NCBI RefSeq assembly: GCF_001641695.1
Contig: NZ_LSEF01000100.1
Coordinates: forward strand, 42,216-106,215
Length of the DNA stretch: 64,000 bases
Direction: 5' to 3'
Source of the DNA: Bradyrhizobium neotropicale
GTDB lineage: Bacteria; Pseudomonadota; Alphaproteobacteria; Rhizobiales; Xanthobacteraceae
The translations under genes and the position numbers were made by a program. Below the pieces are notes generated by a model. The model had not been told where the DNA came from, made no database searches, and was given only the letters and a program-made list of their open reading frames with translations. Each line of letters begins with the position of its first letter. The stretch's first letter is position 1. Positions 37,676 through 45,331 of the stretch are shown in pieces.

Positions 37676-37773
37676 TCATCGCCCGCGCAGGCGGGCGATC
37701 CAGTATCCCAGAGACGGTCGTGCTTGATCGAGAGGCCGCGGCGGACTGGATGCCCCGCCTTCGCGGGGCATGA
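37676..37773. repeat. Palindromic repeat with GCGATCCAGT / ACTGGAT arms, family F
   Basis: GCCCGCGCAGGCGGGC on the left folds on itself; ATGCCCCGC-cttc-GCGGGGCAT on the right is a second hairpin; CCAGT/ACTGG link them. It lies between fabI and fabB and may modulate expression of fabI. Confidence 0.75.
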
Positions 37774-37785
37774 CAAAATCCGAGA

Positions 37786-39009
37786 TCACACATCCAGCCG
37801 GCTGAACACCAGCGTGGCATTGGTGCCGCCGAAGCCGAAGGAGTTCGACAGCACGGTGCCGATCTTGGCGTTGTCGATGCGCTTGCGCACGATCGGCATG
37901 TCGGCGAACACCGGATCGAGCTCCTGGATGTGCGCGCTCTCGCAGATGAAGCCGTTGTTCATCATCAGCAGCGAATAGATCGCCTCCTGCACGCCGGTCG
38001 CACCCAGCGAATGGCCGGTCAGCGCCTTGGTCGCCGAGATCGGCGGGCACTTCTCGCCACTTCCGAACACCCTTCGCAGCGCCTCGATCTCCGGCGGATC
38101 GCCGGCCGGCGTCGACGTGGCGTGCGGATTGATGTAGTCGACCTTGGTCTTCACCGTCGACATCGCCATGCGCATGCAGCGCTCGGCGCCTTCGCCGGAG
38201 GGCGCGACCATGTCATAGCCGTCGGACGTCGCGCCATAGCCGACGATCTCGCCGTAAATGCGCGCGCCGCGCGCCTTGGCGTGCTCGAGCTCTTCCAGCA
38301 CCAGCACGCCGGCGCCGCCGGCGATGACGAAGCCGTCGCGGTTGAGGTCGTAGGGGCGTGAGGCGGTGGCGGGCGTGTCGTTGTACTTGGACGACATCGC
38401 GCCCATGGCGTCGAACAGCACCGAGAGCGACCAGTCGAGTTCCTCGCAGCCGCCGGCGAAGATCACGTCCTGCTTGCCGATCTGGATCGTCTCATAGGCA
38501 TTGCCGACGCAGTGGTTCGAGGTCGCGCAGGCCGAAGAGATCGAATAGTTCACGCCCTTGATCTTGAACCAGGTCGCGAGTGTCGCAGAGGCCGTCGACG
38601 ACATCGCCTTCGGCACTGCAAAGGGCCCGACGCGCTTCGGTCCCTTGGTGCGGGTGATGTCAGCGGATTCGACGATCGTGCGGGCAGACGGACCGCCGGA
38701 ACCCATGATGATGCCGGTGCGGATGTTGGAGACTTCGTCAGGCCCAAGTCCGGAATCTTGGATCGCCTGTTCCATCGCGATGTGATTCCACGCGGCACCC
38801 TGGCCGAGGAAGCGCATCGCACGGCGGTCGACGACCGTCGCAGGATCAATCGTCGGCGCACCCTGCACCTGCGAACGGAAGCCGAGTTCGGCATACTTCT
38901 CAGCCCGCGAGATGCCCGACTTCGCCTCGTGAAGGCTCGCAAGCACTTCCTGGGTGTTGTTTCCGATGGACGAGACGATGCCCATCCCGGTGACCACAAC
39001 CCGCCTCAT
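37786..39009 (-). CDS. fabB: Beta-ketoacyl-ACP synthase I FabB
   Basis: A 407-residue condensing enzyme for elongation of unsaturated acyl-ACP. The nucleophile is C161 in SSACATSNH, and the two catalytic His are in NPHATSTPAGD and GHSLGATG. The N-terminal RRVVVTGMGIVSSIGN is typical. The FabB rather than FabF assignment rests on its pairing with fabA 40 bases upstream. Start ATG at 39009. Confidence 0.93.
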   Translation of the reverse strand: MRRVVVTGMGIVSSIGNNTQEVLASLHEAKSGISRAEKYAELGFRSQVQGAPTIDPATVVDRRAMRFLGQGAAWNHIAMEQAIQDSGLGPDEVSNIRTGIIMGSGGPSARTIVESADITRTKGPKRVGPFAVPKAMSSTASATLATWFKIKGVNYSISSACATSNHCVGNAYETIQIGKQDVIFAGGCEELDWSLSVLFDAMGAMSSKYNDTPATASRPYDLNRDGFVIAGGAGVLVLEELEHAKARGARIYGEIVGYGATSDGYDMVAPSGEGAERCMRMAMSTVKTKVDYINPHATSTPAGDPPEIEALRRVFGSGEKCPPISATKALTGHSLGATGVQEAIYSLLMMNNGFICESAHIQELDPVFADMPIVRKRIDNAKIGTVLSNSFGFGGTNATLVFSRLDV

Positions 39010-39049
39010 GACAGCCTCGCCTAAATCGTTGTCTTCTTCGTGATATGCC

Positions 39050-39571
39050 TTAGCCCAGCGTCGTGCCTTGCTTGAACAGGCCGACCTTCAGATCCTTGGC
39101 GCGATAGATAATCTGGTCATCAACCGAAAGCCACCCGTCGGCGATACCCAGCACCAGCTTTGACCGCATCACGCGCTTGATGTCGACGTTGTACACAACC
39201 TTGCGCGCCTCGGGCAGCACCTGGCCGCCGAACTTCAGCTCGCTCAGGCCCAGCGCCCGGCCGCGGCCTTCGCCGCCGACCCAGCCTAGATAGAATCCGA
39301 CCATCTGCCACAGTGCGTCCAGCCCGAGGCAACCCGGCATGACCGGGTCATTCTTGAAGTGGCAGCCGAAAAACCAGAGATCAGGCTTCACGTCGAGCTC
39401 GGCGCGCACCAGCCCCTTGCCGAATTCGCCGCCGGTGTCGCTGATTTCCGTGATGCGGTCGAACATCAGCATCGGAGGCAGTGGCAGCTGGGCATTGCCC
39501 GGGCCGAACATCTCGCCGCGGGCACATGCCAGCAAATCCTCATATTCGTAACCGTTGCGCCTGTTCAGCAT
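39050..39571 (-). CDS. fabA: 3-hydroxydecanoyl-ACP dehydratase/isomerase FabA
   Basis: A 173-residue hot-dog fold enzyme that dehydrates 3-hydroxydecanoyl-ACP and isomerises trans-2- to cis-3-decenoyl-ACP, the branch point to unsaturated fatty acids. Catalytic His71 and Asp85 are in GCHFKNDPVMPGCLGLDALWQ (partly quoted) and align with E. coli H70 and D84. ATG at 39571 gives the family length; an upstream in-frame ATG at 39589 is possible. First gene of fabA-fabB-fabI, divergent from irr. Confidence 0.95.
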   Translation of the reverse strand: MLNRRNGYEYEDLLACARGEMFGPGNAQLPLPPMLMFDRITEISDTGGEFGKGLVRAELDVKPDLWFFGCHFKNDPVMPGCLGLDALWQMVGFYLGWVGGEGRGRALGLSELKFGGQVLPEARKVVYNVDIKRVMRSKLVLGIADGWLSVDDQIIYRAKDLKVGLFKQGTTLG

Positions 39572-39859
39572 GCGGAAGCCTCTGTTCAAAATGCCGATTG
39601 AGCGGCGTTTTTTGGCGAAAATGGGCCCCGTCTTGCTCGGAAAGCAACGCCCATAGCCGTTCGTCTGGCGCGAACACCAAGAGCCCGAATGGACTGCAGG
39701 CCGGGCCTCAATGCCCTGGCTGCACCAAAACCGGTTAAGCGGAACCGCGCGCTCTCTAACACAGGCCTTTTCGGGTAGCCAAGCGCTCTCATGAAGGTAA
39801 AATGACGGGATGCTCGCCCGGTTCCCCGCTTGATTAGAACCACTCTAGTTGCGAGAAAC
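39572..39859. other. fabA-irr divergent intergenic region
   Basis: The fabA side includes its ribosome-binding site and presumably its promoter, but no strong -35/-10 pair stands out on the minus strand. Near the irr side TAGA-accac-TCTA (39835-39847) is a small perfect inverted repeat just upstream of the irr promoter, loosely like an iron control element. No RNA gene is recognised. Confidence 0.4.
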
Positions 39860-39888
39860 TTGCATCTGCATCTATCCGTCCATATATT
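39860..39888 (+). promoter_or_regulatory. irr promoter with tandem TGCATC Fur site
   Basis: TTGCAT (39860-39865) and TATATT (39883-39888) have a 17-base spacer. Overlapping the -35 box are two perfect hexamers TGCATC-TGCATC (39861-39872) followed by a weaker TATCCG (39873-39878). Direct TGCATC hexamers are the unusual Fur-binding site described for the Bradyrhizobium irr promoter, so Fur binding here would block polymerase. Confidence 0.8.
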
Positions 39889-39926
39889 GCAGGCAGATAA
39901 GTGTCCACGCGTGCCCGAAATTGGAA

Positions 39927-40418
39927 ATGAGCGAGAATAACGCGCCCCATCACGACGACGACGCCCATTCCGCGGCGCTCCCGGCCGGACGCCAGCCGGC
40001 CCTGACCGGCTGCCCGTGGCACGACGTCAACGAAATGCTCCAGGCTGCCGGCCTGCGCCCGACCCGCCAGCGGATGGCGCTCGGCTGGCTGCTGTTCGGC
40101 AAGGGTGCGCGCCACCTGACGGCTGAAATGCTCTACGAGGAAGCGACCCTGGCCAAGGTCCCGGTGTCGCTCGCAACCGTCTACAACACACTGAATCAGC
40201 TCACCGATGCCGGCCTGCTCCGCCAAGTCAGCGTCGACGGCACCAAGACCTATTTCGACACCAACGTGACGACGCACCACCATTATTACCTCGAGAACAG
40301 CCATGAGCTGGTCGACATCGAGGACCCGCATCTGGCGCTGTCCAAGATGCCGGAGGTGCCCGAGGGCTACGAGATCTCGCGCATCGACATGGTCGTGCGC
40401 CTGCGCAAGAAGCGCTGA
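39927..40418 (+). CDS. irr: Iron response regulator Irr (Fur family)
   Basis: A 163-residue global iron regulator that controls heme synthesis and iron uptake genes under iron limitation and is degraded when it binds heme. The heme regulatory motif is GCPWHDV with Cys29-Pro30. The second heme site is the His triplet 117-119 (THHHYY). Both match the Bradyrhizobium protein exactly in position. The winged-helix includes RPTRQRMALGWLLF and SLATVYNTLNQLTDAG. ATG 39927 gives 163 residues as in that protein. Upstream lies a Fur-type promoter site; fabA is divergent. A hairpin terminator follows. Confidence 0.97.
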   Translation: MSENNAPHHDDDAHSAALPAGRQPALTGCPWHDVNEMLQAAGLRPTRQRMALGWLLFGKGARHLTAEMLYEEATLAKVPVSLATVYNTLNQLTDAGLLRQVSVDGTKTYFDTNVTTHHHYYLENSHELVDIEDPHLALSKMPEVPEGYEISRIDMVVRLRKKR

Positions 40419-40447
40419 GATTTCTCTGAAATCGATCTGAGACCGTC

Positions 40448-40479
40448 ATGGCCGGGCTTGTCCCGGCCATTTTCGTTTT
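40448..40479. terminator. Bidirectional terminator formed by a family C palindrome
   Basis: ATGGCCGGG-cttgt-CCCGGCCAT is a 9-base perfect stem followed by TTTCGTTTT. It sits between the convergent irr and SH3-protein genes, where it could end irr transcription. Confidence 0.65.
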
Positions 40480-40506
40480 GCGCCGTCATTTCCGGGGCGG
40501 TGCGCG

Positions 40507-41040
40507 TCAGTTCACTTGCTCGTCGGAATAGACGCCCCAGAGGCGTTCCTGCTGAATCCAGCCGTCAAAGCCATTGCCGATGATGTGACACCAGTTTGCG
40601 GTGCACTTCTTCACCTGCGCGACGACGCCGACCTGGAGCTTTGCTGCAACCGCGCTGTCGGCATCGGCCCGGTCGTAGATCGGCGCGAGGTCGTCCTTAT
40701 GCTTCATGGTGACGACCGCAGTGCGGCGGCCCGACAGCAGCGAGTGATAGACCCAGCCTTCGGCGCCTTCGGAATCGCGCACCCGGCGCCAATTCTCGAA
40801 TTCGGCGGTGATTTCGACCGGCAGGCCTGCGCGGGTGTAGACCCAGGCGACGTCATTGTCCTTGGTCGGGCCGGCACGGACGTTCACGTGATCCGATTTG
40901 AGGCTGACATAGCGGGGCACCGGCAGGCCGCTGGCGGTCTGGACGGTATTGTCCTTCGCCGAATGCCCGGGGCTGACCGAGGCGCTCAACCAGGTGCAAA
41001 CGAGCGCCAACACCGAACAAAAACGCCCCAACGCCATCAA
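40507..41040 (-). CDS. Exported SH3 domain protein
   Basis: A 177-residue protein with an N-terminal signal peptide (hydrophobic core about 6-20, cleavage near SPGHSA at 28). Two bacterial SH3-like domains follow: about 44-103 (YVSLKSDHVNVRAGP ... GAEGWVYHSLL) and about 107-167 (APIYDRADADSAVAAKLQVG ... FDGWIQQERLWGVY). It is probably periplasmic and may bind the cell wall or act as an adaptor. Two ATG codons overlap at the start. Common in Rhizobiales, of unknown function. Confidence 0.88.
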   Translation of the reverse strand: MMALGRFCSVLALVCTWLSASVSPGHSAKDNTVQTASGLPVPRYVSLKSDHVNVRAGPTKDNDVAWVYTRAGLPVEITAEFENWRRVRDSEGAEGWVYHSLLSGRRTAVVTMKHKDDLAPIYDRADADSAVAAKLQVGVVAQVKKCTANWCHIIGNGFDGWIQQERLWGVYSDEQVN

Positions 41041-41373
41041 CCCGTCTCCTGTTGAAGACCCCGCCGAGCCGAGCCCTCACCCCAAAGTCCAAAACTCTGC
41101 CGTACGCCCTCTCTCCCGCCCCACGCGGGTGTTCCCGAAGCCGGATCCGCAAGCGAGACCCGTGGTTCTTGTCTTGGCCCGGCCTTCTGCTAGAGAGGAC
41201 GGGCACTTGAATAACCAGTTTGTCCCGATTTTCCGGCCGGAAATGTCGGGAGAGCTTGAAGGAAACGCCGGGGACGACGCGGCAAGGGCAGTGTCGAACA
41301 ACCGGGTTAATGAGGCCTGAACGGCCAGCCTTTCATGATGGAGGCGGGCCGCAATGTCTCATGAGAGCAGGAC
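41041..41373. other. Intergenic region between SH3 and hydroxyacid dehydrogenase genes
   Basis: This 333-base divergent gap contains the dyad at 41224-41250 (annotated separately). No tRNA or other RNA gene could be recognised, and open frames lack ribosome-binding sites. Both divergent promoters should lie here. Confidence 0.45.
41224..41250. promoter_or_regulatory. 27-bp dyad, candidate operator
   Basis: TTTCCGG|CCGGAAA (41230-41243) is a perfect 14-base palindrome, and outer arms CCCGA (41224-41228) and TCGGG (41246-41250) extend the symmetry. It has no loop, so it acts as DNA rather than an RNA hairpin, and lies 124 bases upstream of the dehydrogenase start. Confidence 0.5.
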
Positions 41374-42375
41374 ATGTCGGTGAAGAAAAAGCCCCTCGTC
41401 GTCGTCACCCGCAAGCTGCCGGACTCGATCGAGACGCGGATGCGCGAGCTGTTCGATGCGCGGATCAATCTGGACGACACGCCGATGTCGCCGGAGCAGA
41501 TCGCGGAAGCGGCGCGCACGGCCGACGTGCTGGTCCCGACGGTCACCGATCAGATCACCGCCGATGTCGTCAATCAGCCCGATTGCAAGCTGCGCCTGAT
41601 CGCCAATTTCGGCAACGGCGTCGACAATATCGACGTCGAGGCCGCGCATGCGCGCGGCATCACCGTCACTAACACGCCAAAAGTTCTGACCGAGGACACC
41701 GCCGACATGACCATGGCGCTGATCCTGGCGGTGCCGCGCCGGCTGATCGAAGGCGCCTCGATTCTGACGGAAGGCAAACCCTGGGCGGGCTGGTCGCCGA
41801 CCTGGATGCTCGGACACCGCATCGGAGGAAAACGTCTAGGCATCGTCGGCATGGGCCGCATCGGCCAGGCCGTGGCGCGCCGTGCCCGCGCCTTCGGCTT
41901 GCAGATCCACTATCACAACCGCCGGCCCGTTGCCCCGAAGATCGCCGAAGAGCTAGGTGCGACCTATTGGGAAAGCCTCGACCAGATGCTGGCGCGAATG
42001 GACATCATCTCGGTGAACTGCCCGCACACGCCGGCGACGTATCATCTGCTCTCGGCGCGGCGGCTGAAGCTGATCCGGAAAGACGCCTACATCGTCAACA
42101 CCGCGCGCGGCGAGGTGACGGACGAGGACACGCTGATCAAGCTGATCGAAGCCGGCGAGATCGGCGGCGCCGGCCTCGACGTCTACGAGCACGAGCCCGC
42201 GGTCAATCCGAAGCTGGTGCGACTCGCCAAGGCCGGCAAGGTGACGTTGTTGCCGCATATGGGCTCGGCCACGATCGAAGGCCGCGTCGAGATGGGCGAG
42301 AAGGTGATCATCAACATCCGCACCTTCCTCGACGCGCACAAGCCGCCGGATCGCGTGCTGCCGAGCATGCTCTGA
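41374..42375 (+). CDS. D-isomer-specific 2-hydroxyacid dehydrogenase (glyoxylate/hydroxypyruvate reductase type)
   Basis: A 333-residue NAD(P)H enzyme that reduces glyoxylate, hydroxypyruvate or related keto acids. The Rossmann motif is GKRLGIVGMGRIGQAVARRA. The catalytic Arg is in NTARGEVTDED, the Glu in GLDVYEHEP, and the His in LLPHMGSAT. The upstream segment IANFGNGVDNIDVEAA is the substrate-loop hallmark. A dyad-symmetric site precedes it. Specific substrate cannot be decided; D-glycerate dehydrogenase is most likely. Confidence 0.9.
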   Translation: MSVKKKPLVVVTRKLPDSIETRMRELFDARINLDDTPMSPEQIAEAARTADVLVPTVTDQITADVVNQPDCKLRLIANFGNGVDNIDVEAAHARGITVTNTPKVLTEDTADMTMALILAVPRRLIEGASILTEGKPWAGWSPTWMLGHRIGGKRLGIVGMGRIGQAVARRARAFGLQIHYHNRRPVAPKIAEELGATYWESLDQMLARMDIISVNCPHTPATYHLLSARRLKLIRKDAYIVNTARGEVTDEDTLIKLIEAGEIGGAGLDVYEHEPAVNPKLVRLAKAGKVTLLPHMGSATIEGRVEMGEKVIINIRTFLDAHKPPDRVLPSML

Positions 42376-42378
42376 AAT

Positions 42379-43290
42379 CTATTTGTTCCGCGTCTCGCGC
42401 TTGCGCCAGTCTGCGACGAAATCGATGAAAGCGCGCAGCGCCGGCGGCACCTGACGCCGGCTCGGATAGTACAGGAACGGGCCAGGGAACGGCTCGCACC
42501 AGTCCTCCAGCAAACTGATCAGCGCACCGGACTTCAGGGCTTCACCGACATAGCCATCGAGGGTTGCCCAGATCCCAGCGCCGTCGAGCGCAGCGCGCAT
42601 CGCAAGATTCATGTTGGTCGAGATCAGCTTTGCCGGCGGATCGACCTTCATGATCTGGCCGCGCTTCTCGAACTCCCAATCATGCATGACGCCGCTGCTG
42701 TAGCGCGCGCGGATGCAATCATGCTCGAGGAGATCCTTCGGATGCCTGGGCCGGCCGCGGCGCGCGAGATAAGCAGGCGAAGCGACGACGACGTAGCTCT
42801 GCGGGCCGCTGAGTGGAATCGCAACCATGTCCTGCGCGAGATGCTCGCCATAACGCACGCCGGCATCGAAGCCGGCGCTGACGATATCGACAAAACCGCT
42901 TTCGGAGACGATGTCGAGATCGACCTGCGGATGCGCCTCCAGGAATGGCCCAACCATCGGCGCCAGCACGAGGTCGACCGCCGGTGGCGGCGCGTTGATG
43001 CGCAGGCGACCCGACGCCACCTCGCGCAAGCCGCGGACCTGATCGAGGGCATTGCCGACATCGCGCAGCGCCGGACCGACACGCGACAGCAGGAGTTCAC
43101 CCGCCTCGGTCAGCGCGACGCTCCTTGTGGTGCGGTTCATCAGGCGGACGCCGAGGCGCTCCTCCAGGTCCCGTAGCCGCTGGCTGAGGCTCGACGCTGA
43201 CACGCGAATTTCCCGCGCCGCGCGCCGGAAATTGCGGGTGCGGGCGACCGCCACGAAGGCATCGAGATCGCGCAGATCGGCTTCAGCCAT
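42379..43290 (-). CDS. LysR-family transcriptional regulator
   Basis: A 303-residue LysR regulator with an N-terminal winged helix (DLDAFVAVARTRNFRRAARE ... SASSLSQRLRDLEERLG) and a periplasmic-binding-type effector domain (from about 85, GRLRINAPPPAVDLVLAPM). It is divergent from an aldo-keto reductase gene, its most likely target, with two inverted repeats in between. ATG 43290 is used; the start codon itself lies within the first repeat, so the protein may repress its own gene. Confidence 0.9.
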   Translation of the reverse strand: MAEADLRDLDAFVAVARTRNFRRAAREIRVSASSLSQRLRDLEERLGVRLMNRTTRSVALTEAGELLLSRVGPALRDVGNALDQVRGLREVASGRLRINAPPPAVDLVLAPMVGPFLEAHPQVDLDIVSESGFVDIVSAGFDAGVRYGEHLAQDMVAIPLSGPQSYVVVASPAYLARRGRPRHPKDLLEHDCIRARYSSGVMHDWEFEKRGQIMKVDPPAKLISTNMNLAMRAALDGAGIWATLDGYVGEALKSGALISLLEDWCEPFPGPFLYYPSRRQVPPALRAFIDFVADWRKRETRNK

Positions 43291-43343
43291 TGTTCGATAT
43301 GATGAACAAGCCATTCAGGATTGTCCAGCTTATCGGAACAATC
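43290..43343. promoter_or_regulatory. Candidate LysR binding region
   Basis: TTGTTC-gatatgat-GAACAA (43290-43309) is a perfect inverted repeat overlapping the regulator's start codon. GATTGT (43319-43324) and ACAATC (43338-43343) form a second one. Paired sites in a divergent LysR/target gap are typical. Confidence 0.5.
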
Positions 43344-43408
43344 GACGCGGCGCATATCTGGCCCGTCAGGCGGCGCAATCAGCCTGCCGCCTTTCGAGGA
43401 GAGCCATC

Positions 43409-44428
43409 ATGGAACAGCGCAAACTCGGTTCAACCGGCCCCATCGTCTCTGCGATCGGTCTCGGCTGCATGGGCATGTCGGAGGTCTATGGGCCGGCCGA
43501 TCGCGGCGAGGGCATCGCCACGATCCACGCAGCGCTCGATGCCGGGATCACGCTGCTCGACACCGGCGACTTCTACGCCATGGGCCACAACGAAATGCTG
43601 GTCCGCGAGGCGCTGAAGGATCGCTCGCGTGACCGGCTGCAGATCAGCGTCAAGTTCGGCGCGCTGCGCGGCCCCGCCGGCGAATTCGCCGGAATGGATT
43701 GCCGCCCGGCCGCGATCAGGAACTTCCTCGCCTATTCGCTGCAGCGGCTCGGCACCGACTACATCGACATCTATCGCCCCGCGCGTCTTGATCCCAACGT
43801 TCCCATCGAGGAGACGATCGGCGGCATCGCCGAGATGGTGAAGACCGGCTACGTCAGGCATATCGGCCTGTCCGAGGTCGGCTCCGACACGATCCGCCGC
43901 GCGCATGCCGTGCATCCGATCGTCGATCTCCAGATCGAATATTCGCTTGTAGCGCGCGGCATCGAGCGCGATATTCTGAAGACCTGCCGCGAGCTCGGCA
44001 TCGGCATCACCGCCTATGGCGTGCTGTCGCGCGGCCTGATCAGCGGCCATTGGACGAAGGACAGCGGCAAGGTCGGCAAGGATTACCGGCTGATGACGCC
44101 GCGCTTCCAGGGCGCGAATCTCGACGCCAATCTCGCGCTGGTGGACTCCCTGCGTACGATCGCGACGGATGTCGGTGCAACGCCGGCACAGGTTGCGATC
44201 GCCTGGGTGGCGGCGCAGGGCCAAGAGCGCGGCCAGGAGATCGTGCCGCTGGTCGGCGCCCGCACCCGCAACCGTCTCACCGAAGCGCTCGGAGCGACTA
44301 AGATGAGATTGACTCCAGCGCATCTTGCGGCGTTGGCAAAAGCCTTCCCGCCTGATGTTGCATCAGGCACGCGCTACGCGGCCGAGCAGATGGCGCATCT
44401 GGACAGCGAGAAGCCCGCCACAACGTAA
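43409..44428 (+). CDS. Aldo/keto reductase
   Basis: A 339-residue NADPH-dependent TIM-barrel oxidoreductase. The opening KLGSTGPIVSAIGLGCMGMSEVYG is the family signature (in parts), followed by LLDTGDFYAMGHNEML with catalytic Asp and Tyr, VKFGALRG with the Lys, and the DYIDIYRPARLDPNVPIEET segment (partly quoted). The C-terminal cofactor loop includes IVPLVGARTRNRLTEAL. AGGAG precedes ATG 43409. Divergent LysR suggests inducible control. Substrate unknown. Confidence 0.9.
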   Translation: MEQRKLGSTGPIVSAIGLGCMGMSEVYGPADRGEGIATIHAALDAGITLLDTGDFYAMGHNEMLVREALKDRSRDRLQISVKFGALRGPAGEFAGMDCRPAAIRNFLAYSLQRLGTDYIDIYRPARLDPNVPIEETIGGIAEMVKTGYVRHIGLSEVGSDTIRRAHAVHPIVDLQIEYSLVARGIERDILKTCRELGIGITAYGVLSRGLISGHWTKDSGKVGKDYRLMTPRFQGANLDANLALVDSLRTIATDVGATPAQVAIAWVAAQGQERGQEIVPLVGARTRNRLTEALGATKMRLTPAHLAALAKAFPPDVASGTRYAAEQMAHLDSEKPATT

Positions 44429-44437
44429 CCGCGGCAA

Positions 44438-45241
44438 TCAAGTGCGATGGGCGCTCAGGTCGCTCATGACCGGCCCATCGCCATTGAGCGGATTGGCCGG
44501 ATCGCGCGAATAGCGCAGCGTCTCGAACCGCATCGCGCGCGCATCGATCATCAGGAGGCGGCCGACCAGGCCGTCGCCGAAGCCGACGATCTCGCGGATG
44601 GCCTCCAGCGCCATCATCGAGCCCAGCACGCCGGCAAGCGCGCCCATCACACCGGCCTCGGCGCAGGCCGGCACCGTACCGGGCGGCGGCGCCTCCGGAA
44701 ACAGGCAGCGATAGGTCGGATTGAATTCGCCCTGCTCGTTCTTCTCATGCGCTCGAATTGTGGTCAGCGAGCCGTCGAACGTGCCGAGCGCCGCGGTGAT
44801 CAACGGCTTCTGCGCGAAGAAGCAGGCGTCCGAGGCCAGATAGCGGGTCGAGAAATTGTCGGAGCCGTCAAGCACGAGGTCATAGTCGCCGATCAGGCTG
44901 AGCGCGTTGTCGGCGTTAAGCCAAGTCGCATGGCCGACGAAGCGCACATGCGGATTGAGCGCCGAAATGCGCTCGGCGGCGCTTTCGACCTTGTGGCGGC
45001 CGATATCGGGCGTCGTATGGATGACCTGGCGCTGCAGATTGGACAGCGACACCACGTCGTCGTCGACCACGCCGAGCGTGCCGACGCCGGCGGCGGCAAG
45101 ATACATCAGGGCCGGCGCGCCAAGCCCGCCGGCGCCGATCACCAGCACCGACGCGCGCTTCAGCGCAGCTTGGCCCGGTCCGCCGACATCGCGCAGCACG
45201 ATATGGCGGGCATAGCGTTCGAGTTCGTCCGGGCTCAGCAC
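44438..45241 (-). CDS. ThiF/MoeB/HesA-family adenylyltransferase
   Basis: A 267-residue E1-like enzyme that adenylates the C-terminal glycine of a small sulfur-carrier protein such as MoaD or ThiS. The nucleotide-binding GAGGLGAPALMYLAAAGVG and DDDVVSLSNLQRQVIH are intact (partly quoted). The loop Cys is in VPACAEAGVMG. Only one Cys of the first zinc pair remains (YRCLFPE) and the C-terminal C-x-x-C is absent, so the zinc site is probably lost. A GTG start at 45241 with AGGAG eight bases upstream gives the family length. Choice between molybdopterin and thiamine pathways is open. Confidence 0.85.
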   Translation of the reverse strand: MLSPDELERYARHIVLRDVGGPGQAALKRASVLVIGAGGLGAPALMYLAAAGVGTLGVVDDDVVSLSNLQRQVIHTTPDIGRHKVESAAERISALNPHVRFVGHATWLNADNALSLIGDYDLVLDGSDNFSTRYLASDACFFAQKPLITAALGTFDGSLTTIRAHEKNEQGEFNPTYRCLFPEAPPPGTVPACAEAGVMGALAGVLGSMMALEAIREIVGFGDGLVGRLLMIDARAMRFETLRYSRDPANPLNGDGPVMSDLSAHRT

Positions 45242-45331
45242 CTTCTCTACTCCTGAACCACACAAAGATTGTTCGCGACCAACGAGATGTGCTTCAATGG
45301 CAGCACGTTCAATGGGCTGGCTGGATTTGTC

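Noticed and set aside
41041..41373. Possible 6S or SRP RNA in the gap
   Set aside because: I could not find the conserved core of either; the visible symmetry is a loopless DNA dyad.
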